Origin: a virus
Virus record (IMG/VR): IMGVR_UViG_3300028840_002990
Location: 1 to 60,180 of that record
Reading direction: 5' to 3' (one strand)
Length of the DNA: 60,180 nucleotides
In this document: piece after piece, positions 56,250 through 60,180 of the stretch
Layout of the letters: every line of letters begins with the position of its first letter
Numbering within the stretch: position 1 is the first letter of the stretch
Program-made: the position numbers and the translations under genes
The notes under the pieces: model-generated
Databases searched by the model: none
Told to the model about the DNA's origin: nothing
Seen by the model: the letters and a program-made list of their open reading frames with translations, nothing else

Positions 56250-57580
56250 CAGAACAAAATATTCCCCAAAACTTAGAGATAGAGGAAACCGTTATAGGGA
56301 CGATTTTTAGGGGAGGTCGTGAAACCTACGAGTTGGTATCTGATTTTGTCTCTGTTTCCGATTTTTATAGTCATTCCTTGCAAACAGTTTGGAATGCGAT
56401 TGAAAATGTCTATCAAGATGGGTTGCAGATTGACTCCATTACCGTAGGTGATTTTTTAGAACGCAATAGACGCTTGCAGGATGTAAGTCATGGGCAAAAG
56501 GTAGGACTCGTGTACTTGTCATATATACACGAAGCGGCGGGGTTGCCGGGGAATATCGAAAGTTACGCAGATCAACTAAAAGAATATTCTGTAAAACGAG
56601 AATTACTGAATCAAGCTAATCAAATTGCCGCTTGGTCATTCAATGGGCGTAGGGCAAAGGATATTGTTTCTGATGTGGTTCACAAATTCGGGGAAATTCA
56701 AGTGACTAATGGGCAGGCTGATAAACATACACAATCAATTGGGGATGCCGTTTCAGATGCTTATACCCATACATCAAAAGCCGCAAATGGAGAAATCCAT
56801 TGCGTACAAACTGGATTGATTGATTTGGATACCCTGCTGACGGGGGTATATGGTTCTGACTTATTGCTTATTGCAGGTCGTCCGGGACAGGGCAAAAGCG
56901 CATTGCTTACCACAATCGGAAAAAACGTTGCAGAAACCGGAAAACGGGTTGCAATTTTTGGTCTTGAAATGTCAAATAAACAAACTGCTCAAAGGTTGGT
57001 TGCTCAGGTTAGTGGAGTACCAACAGACAGGCAGAGAAGCGGAAAATTACTAGAGGATGAATGGGTAAAATATACAAATGGAGTAGAGGAAATAAGCCAA
57101 CTTCCAATTATCCTAAACGATATGCCTGCAATTAGCCCAAATGGGATTAGAAAGGTTTTGCGTAAAATAGGCGATGTTGATCTTGTGATTGTAGATTATA
57201 TTCAACTACAAAAATCAGACGAAAAAAGCGATGTGCGCTATCAGGAGGTGGATGCAATTTCACGCGGATTGAAGGGGGTTGCAAAAGAATTTGATATTCC
57301 TGTTTTAGCGGCGGCTCAATTATCCAGAGCAGTAGAGCAGAGATCAAATAAGCGGCCTGTGTTATCAGACCTGCGCGAAAGTGGGGGATTAGAGCAGGAT
57401 AGCGATGTAGTTATGTTTATTTATCGCGCTGACCTGTACGAAAAGAACGCAACCCAAAACATTGTTGAGGTGATTGTAGCAAAACATAGAAATGGTTCTG
57501 TTGGGAGCGTTGAACTTGTATTCAGACCTACCCTAACGAAATTTGAAAATGCTGTTACTAAACAGGTAGAGTTTGCGTAA
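56246..57580 (+). CDS. dnaB: Replicative DNA helicase, DnaB family (444 aa)
   Basis: N-terminal DnaB domain (NLEIEETVIGTIFRGG; FYSHSLQTVWNAI), linker helix, RecA-like core with Walker A GRPGQGKS at residues 211-218, GLEMS, Walker B VIVDYIQLQ, and the AAQLSRAVEQR and DLRESGGLEQDSDVVMFIYR motifs. The hexameric helicase unwinds the phage replication fork. Length is typical. Confidence 0.9.
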   Translation: MTEQNIPQNLEIEETVIGTIFRGGRETYELVSDFVSVSDFYSHSLQTVWNAIENVYQDGLQIDSITVGDFLERNRRLQDVSHGQKVGLVYLSYIHEAAGLPGNIESYADQLKEYSVKRELLNQANQIAAWSFNGRRAKDIVSDVVHKFGEIQVTNGQADKHTQSIGDAVSDAYTHTSKAANGEIHCVQTGLIDLDTLLTGVYGSDLLLIAGRPGQGKSALLTTIGKNVAETGKRVAIFGLEMSNKQTAQRLVAQVSGVPTDRQRSGKLLEDEWVKYTNGVEEISQLPIILNDMPAISPNGIRKVLRKIGDVDLVIVDYIQLQKSDEKSDVRYQEVDAISRGLKGVAKEFDIPVLAAAQLSRAVEQRSNKRPVLSDLRESGGLEQDSDVVMFIYRADLYEKNATQNIVEVIVAKHRNGSVGSVELVFRPTLTKFENAVTKQVEFA

Positions 57581-57590
57581 TGAAACGTTC

Positions 57591-57619
57591 TTGACAAGCA
57601 ACGCAAGCCATGATAAGAT
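57591..57619 (+). promoter_or_regulatory. Promoter upstream of array B
   Basis: TTGACA at 57,591-57,596, 17 bp, TAAGAT at 57,614-57,619. It drives the gene at 57,643 and, by read-through, all the cassettes of array B. No AAACCATCCA box is seen here. Confidence 0.7.
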
Positions 57620-57642
57620 GGATGCAGATAGGAGAAATGAAG

Positions 57643-58266
57643 GTGAAAACTGAAACAAAACCAGTTGTATATCAAGAGAAATGTCAAAGTTTGACATTTT
57701 GCTCCCCCGAATTTTTGGCTGAGATCAAGGAACACGGCGATACAATTGAATTCAATATCTTTGAGATCGCCCAAAAAGTACGGGATTACATGATTTCTAA
57801 TGCAACCATCCCGGTTGAAACCGTGTACTATGAAATTGCTACCTATGCCCTGAGAGGCCGCAAGCCTCGGACGGTCAGAGATTGGGTTGAGGGGATTGCG
57901 GGATTTCAGGATGAATCAATCACAGGATGGACAGAGGCAGGGCTTACAATGTCTCATTTCAAATCTGCCCGAAAACTGTACCGGGATGATTTCGTAGAAT
58001 CCCCCTCCGAGGCTTTGGATGCCTGCATAAACCAGCGCAAAGAATCAGATCGCCCCTTGACCGTTTCACAAATGGAAAACCTTTTCCTGCCTGTTGAAAC
58101 CGGGCAAGAGGAGTTATTCAAATTTGCTACGTGGTTGAGAAGTATTTTAGACAGGCAACCCCCGGCCTTTTGGCCTGAGAGTAAACGAAAAGAATTTTCA
58201 AGCTGGCTTGATTATGGTAAAAAGTTCATGCCGGAACTAAAATCAAAAAATGTACATTCCGCATAA
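57643..58266 (+). CDS. Hypothetical protein upstream of array B (207 aa)
   Basis: Helical, likely DNA-binding by composition (VRDYMISNATIPVETVYYEIATYALRG; RTVRDWVEGIAG). The upstream ATG at 57,610 lies before the -10 box; AGGAG at 57,630 is 2 nt before the ATG at 57,637 and 8 nt before the GTG at 57,643, which I choose by the spacing seen in this phage. The last residues (NVHSA) and the stop are encoded by the attI-like site. Confidence 0.65.
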   Translation: MKTETKPVVYQEKCQSLTFCSPEFLAEIKEHGDTIEFNIFEIAQKVRDYMISNATIPVETVYYEIATYALRGRKPRTVRDWVEGIAGFQDESITGWTEAGLTMSHFKSARKLYRDDFVESPSEALDACINQRKESDRPLTVSQMENLFLPVETGQEELFKFATWLRSILDRQPPAFWPESKRKEFSSWLDYGKKFMPELKSKNVHSA

Positions 58267-58280
58267 ACACTAGTTGGGCG
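58249..58280 (+). other. attI/attG-like landing site B
   Basis: AATGTACATTCCGC, AT, AAACACTAG then TTGGGCG; exchange point G58273^T58274. Apart from two bases it equals site A at 20,359 up to the exchange point, and it again overlaps the 3' end of a backbone gene and is followed by cassettes. The core GTTGGGC fits GTTRRRY. Confidence 0.7.
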
Positions 58281-58307
58281 GACTCGTCCAAACGAAAGCG
58301 AGTATAA

Positions 58308-58532
58308 ATGATAACAACTCAAGATAAATGTGTATCAGTAGATGATGCGCTAAAAAAGCTAAATTTTATGAAGGCAAGCGGACGGCGTATGTTTTTTTTG
58401 AGTGAACTCAATCCAGACGCTGCCCAACAACGCGTGCAGCCGACTCGTTGCACTGTGCCGAATTGTCACGCTGGCATGGTTCCAGATGGCACATCAGCGC
58501 GTAAAACATGTCCAGTGTGCAACGGCGGCTAA
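58308..58532 (+). CDS. Cassette B1: small zinc-finger-like protein (74 aa)
   Basis: N-terminal helix (CVSVDDALKKLNFMKASGR), then a C-terminal C-x4-C ... CPVC pattern. The C-terminal 36 residues, including these Cys, are encoded by the attC-like site, so the finger may be incidental. GAGTATAA precedes the ATG. First cassette after the landing site, so the most recently inserted under the usual integron rule. Confidence 0.6.
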   Translation: MITTQDKCVSVDDALKKLNFMKASGRRMFFLSELNPDAAQQRVQPTRCTVPNCHAGMVPDGTSARKTCPVCNGG

Positions 58533-58548
58533 CGCAAGTCCGTTAGCT
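58422..58548 (+). other. attC-like site B1 (127 bp)
   Basis: Left core GCCCAAC (58,422-58,428), GTGCAGCCG box, then a long stem: GCCGACTCGTTGCACTG pairs with CAGTGTGCAACGGCGGC, and right core GTTAGCT (58,542-58,548). Exchange point G58542^T58543. Arms and cores match attC structure. Confidence 0.85.
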
Positions 58549-58577
58549 GGCTTCTTTGCCAGAGAAAGAAGGAAACA

Positions 58578-58778
58578 ATGTCAGAAGAAATTGGTTTTGA
58601 AGTCTCGCATGAATCCGCAGTCAAAATTGCTTTGTCAATGTATCTTGGCGAGAAGTGTAAGTATTGCGGCAAAGAGTATAAAACTCTTGAAGATTTGAGT
58701 GATACGGTATGGGCTGGCTATCACGAACATGGTCGCCTTGCCTGTCAATCTTGCTGGAATAAAAATAACGCCAGCTAA
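58578..58778 (+). CDS. Cassette B2: zinc-finger (HNH-like ribbon) protein (66 aa)
   Basis: CKYCGKEY near residues 28-35 and ACQSCWNKN near 58-66 with a central HEHG: four Cys and two His in a treble-clef-like layout, as in small HNH-related or zinc-ribbon proteins. GAAGGAAAC precedes the ATG. The last residues (NAS) and the stop overlap the start of attC B2. Function unknown. Confidence 0.7.
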   Translation: MSEEIGFEVSHESAVKIALSMYLGEKCKYCGKEYKTLEDLSDTVWAGYHEHGRLACQSCWNKNNAS

Positions 58779-58858
58779 CAAAGCATGGAGCGGACGGTAG
58801 AAATGTTACCTGAAATCCTGACAGCTTTATCGTCCGCCGCTCATGCAGGCCGTTAGCC
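58772..58858 (+). other. attC-like site B2 (identical to A1)
   Basis: 58,772-58,856 is identical over 85 bp to 20,607-20,691. Left core AGCTAAC (58,773-58,779), inverted arms GGAGCGGACG / CGTCCGCCGCTC, right core GTTAGCC (58,852-58,858); exchange point G58852^T58853. Confidence 0.85.
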
Positions 58859-58883
58859 TGCTTCGTGCGGGCAAGGAGAAAAC

Positions 58884-59162
58884 ATGAACACACGTGATAA
58901 ATGTAAAAATTGTGGCGGTGATAACAGCATCCATCACTACCAAACAAATCAATGTCCTGTTGGTGGGTGCGAATCCGCAATTGGCAGGAAACAGGAATAC
59001 ATGACAACCACCTTTGAGCCTGATAACGAAAGTGAAGTCTCAGAGTTACGTAATTCTGTAAAGGAATTACTTGCCCGCGTTGAAGAACTCGAAGCGCAGG
59101 TTTCACGCCTGCAATCTGGTGCTGAGTTGGAAGAGTCTGTGCGTATCTTTGGCGCAGGCTAA
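58884..59162 (+). CDS. Cassette B3: zinc ribbon plus coiled-coil protein (92 aa)
   Basis: CKNCGGD ... CPVGGC in the first 30 residues suggests a small zinc ribbon; residues 50-85 form a coiled coil (ELRNSVKELLARVEELEAQV). AAGGAG before the ATG. The stop lies inside the left core of the following attC. Function unknown. Confidence 0.65.
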   Translation: MNTRDKCKNCGGDNSIHHYQTNQCPVGGCESAIGRKQEYMTTTFEPDNESEVSELRNSVKELLARVEELEAQVSRLQSGAELEESVRIFGAG

Positions 59163-59246
59163 CACAGCGTGCAGGCGACAAGGGCGGGCGGTGGTTCTTT
59201 ACTGCCAAAGTTATACCGCCCTTGCGCCTAACGCAAACCGTTAGAA
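59157..59246 (+). other. attC-like site B3 (90 bp)
   Basis: Left core GGCTAAC (59,157-59,163), GCGTGCAGGCG box, stem AAGGGCGGGCGGT pairing with ACCGCCCTT, L' box CCTAACGC, right core GTTAGAA (59,240-59,246). Exchange point G59240^T59241. The left core departs from RYYYAAC at one base. Confidence 0.8.
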
Positions 59247-59255
59247 GGCTAAAAC

Positions 59256-60056
59256 ATGTTCACTTTGCACAACAAGGATGTCCGAGAAATAATCGAGTCT
59301 CTGAAACACGGCGATATTGATGTCGTGTTTACAGACCCGCCCTATGGCATAGAAGGCTCATCTGGCAAAATAAATCTTGCGCGTGGCAAAGGTAATTATT
59401 CCAGCGAGTTTGAAGATACGCCAGAGTACATCGAAAAAGTTGTTGTGCCTATTGTCAAGAAACTTATTTCAGTTTGTGGGTGTGTGGTTCTTACTCCGGG
59501 TAACAAAAACTTTTCTTTGTATCCCCAGCCTGATTCGTTTGGTTGCTTTTATCAGCCTGCCGCAGTTGGCTTGCAAGTGTTCGGAAATCTTGACGCGCAA
59601 CCAATTTTTTATTATGGCAAAAATGCGTCAAAGAAAAACATGGGCGTTCCATGTTCCTACCAACTCACCGAGAAAGCCGAAAAGAACGGGCATCCATGCG
59701 TAAAGCCTATAAAGGCATGGAAGAAAATGCTTTCAAATATTAGCCTTGTAGGGCAAACAGTATTTGATCCATTCATGGGTTCAGGCACAACAGGCGTTGC
59801 CGCATTGCAACTTGATAGAAATTTTATAGGCTGTGAAATCTCACCTGAGTATTATTCCATCGCTGAGAAGCGCATACAATCGGCGGCTTTACAGCCATCG
59901 CTCTTTACGCCTTCTAACAACCGCTTGCACCCTGACGTGGGGGATTCACCCGCGCAGCAAGCATTATTCACCCCAGAAGCGGATACCGCCGAAGGGAAGT
60001 TACCTGCACCCGCCCCCCCGCAGGTAAAGCGAACCGTTAGGCCGCCCCTTGCCTGA
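59256..60056 (+). CDS. Cassette B4: DNA adenine/cytosine-N4 methyltransferase (266 aa)
   Basis: Motif IV TDPPYG with D27-P-P-Y30 and SAM-binding motif I DPFMGSGTTG (171-180) in the order of beta-class N6-adenine/N4-cytosine DNA methyltransferases. No restriction enzyme is next to it, so it is an orphan that could protect phage DNA from host restriction. The last 40 residues (NNRLHPDVGDSPAQ...) are encoded by the attC-like site, and the stop by the start of the next cassette. Confidence 0.85.
   Translation: MFTLHNKDVREIIESLKHGDIDVVFTDPPYGIEGSSGKINLARGKGNYSSEFEDTPEYIEKVVVPIVKKLISVCGCVVLTPGNKNFSLYPQPDSFGCFYQPAAVGLQVFGNLDAQPIFYYGKNASKKNMGVPCSYQLTEKAEKNGHPCVKPIKAWKKMLSNISLVGQTVFDPFMGSGTTGVAALQLDRNFIGCEISPEYYSIAEKRIQSAALQPSLFTPSNNRLHPDVGDSPAQQALFTPEADTAEGKLPAPAPPQVKRTVRPPLA
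59912..60042 (+). other. attC-like site B4 (131 bp)
   Basis: Left core TTCTAAC (59,912-59,918), GCTTGCACCCTGACGTGGGGG pairs imperfectly with CCCCCCCGCAGG on the right, and right core GTTAGGC (60,036-60,042). Exchange point G60036^T60037. T60037 is also the base at which the window start recurs. Confidence 0.8.
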
Positions 60057-60180
60057 GAATGGGGCAGAAAGGAAACCATGAACGCAAGTATCAAGGTGAT
60101 GAATAGTTATGATTATTGCCATTTTGAAGTGGCATTATCAGCCGAAGATGTCTCTCTTGAAGATGTTGACAATCTTCGCA
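60037..60180. repeat. Terminal direct repeat (right copy)
   Basis: Identical to bases 1-144, see the left copy. It begins exactly at the first base after the attC exchange point. Confidence 0.9.
60078..60180 (+). CDS. Cassette B5 gene, partial second copy from the overlap
   Basis: The first 34 codons of the gene at 42-383, repeated because of the end overlap. It runs off the window end without a stop and should be merged with the left copy when the genome is circularised. Confidence 0.85.
   Translation, partial: MNASIKVMNSYDYCHFEVALSAEDVSLEDVDNLR

Noticed and set aside
58422-58548. attC-like hairpins as ordinary terminators
   Set aside because: They have no U-tract, carry paired left and right cores at both ends in the same order, and some are inside reading frames.
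1-60180. tRNA or rRNA genes
   Set aside because: I found no cloverleaf with CCA-end or T-loop signature and no rRNA-like sequence while reading; a tRNAscan run would be decisive.
1-60180. An integrase (serine, tyrosine or IntI) or transposase
   Set aside because: No product shows the serine-recombinase N-terminus, the tyrosine-recombinase R-H-R-Y pattern or a DDE transposase; the ParB-like proteins were considered and are not recombinases.

Overview
The window reads as one complete, circularly closed tailed-phage genome. Its first 144 bases recur exactly as its last 144 bases, so the unique unit is 60,036 bp and the ends are an arbitrary cut. A full siphovirus set is present: small and large terminase, portal, MuF-like head protein, prohead protease, decoration protein, HK97-fold capsid, connectors, tail tube, frameshifted tail chaperones, tape measure, fibres, lysin and holin-like proteins. 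I see no integrase, tRNA gene or rRNA. Coding is dense, with AGGAG ribosome-binding sites and ATGA overlaps throughout. The host is uncertain. One membrane protein carries the P/T-rich and TAxAW-type low-complexity style common in Chloroflexota (Anaerolineae), which is my best but weak guess.

Layout. About 1.0-12.5 kb (+): early/accessory genes, including an ASCH-like protein, a Gp3-like (RDF-type) protein, two ParB-like proteins, a methyltransferase-like protein, a radical SAM enzyme and a PP-loop enzyme, driven by several similar promoters (TTGACA, 16-17 bp, TANNNT). Several of these share a leader element AAACCATCCA just before the AGGAG. 12.5-19.8 kb: packaging and portal genes and a MuF-like protein carrying two ADP-ribosyltransferase domains. 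19.8-23 kb: small genes, one membrane glycosyltransferase-like gene and a small cassette array. 23-30 kb: head and connector genes. 30-40 kb: tail and fibres. 40-49.6 kb: lysis and glycan genes. 49.6-53.5 kb (-): an operon of small membrane and zinc-ribbon proteins, a PD-(D/E)XK nuclease and a winged-helix regulator. 53.5-58.3 kb (+): two candidate non-coding RNAs, an initiator gene with internal iterons, DnaB helicase and a final backbone gene.

The most unusual feature is two integron-type gene-cassette arrays in the phage. Array A lies at 20.38-21.03 kb. Array B runs from 58.27 kb through the circular junction to about 0.77-0.99 kb. Small promoterless genes are separated by attC-like sites: RYYYAAC-type left cores, long imperfect inverted repeats, and right cores ending in GTTAG. 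Both arrays begin at the same roughly 30 bp phage sequence (TGTACATTCCGC, two variable bases, AAACACTAG, then TT), placed at the 3' end of a backbone gene that has its own TTGACA promoter. This looks like a phage-borne attI- or attG-like landing site used twice, presumably served by an integrase supplied from outside the phage. An 85 bp attC is identical in the two arrays.

Other notable systems: a portal fused to a 2H phosphoesterase (possible anti-CBASS function); a Gly/His/Pro-rich motif shared by several proteins just before effector-like domains; a JAB-like metalloprotease in the tail operon; a GH25 plus phosphodiester-glycosidase lysin; a cluster of glycan-synthesis genes; and a pseudoknotted RNA with its own promoter and terminator ahead of the replication genes. 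All domain calls come from reading motifs by eye; no database search was possible.
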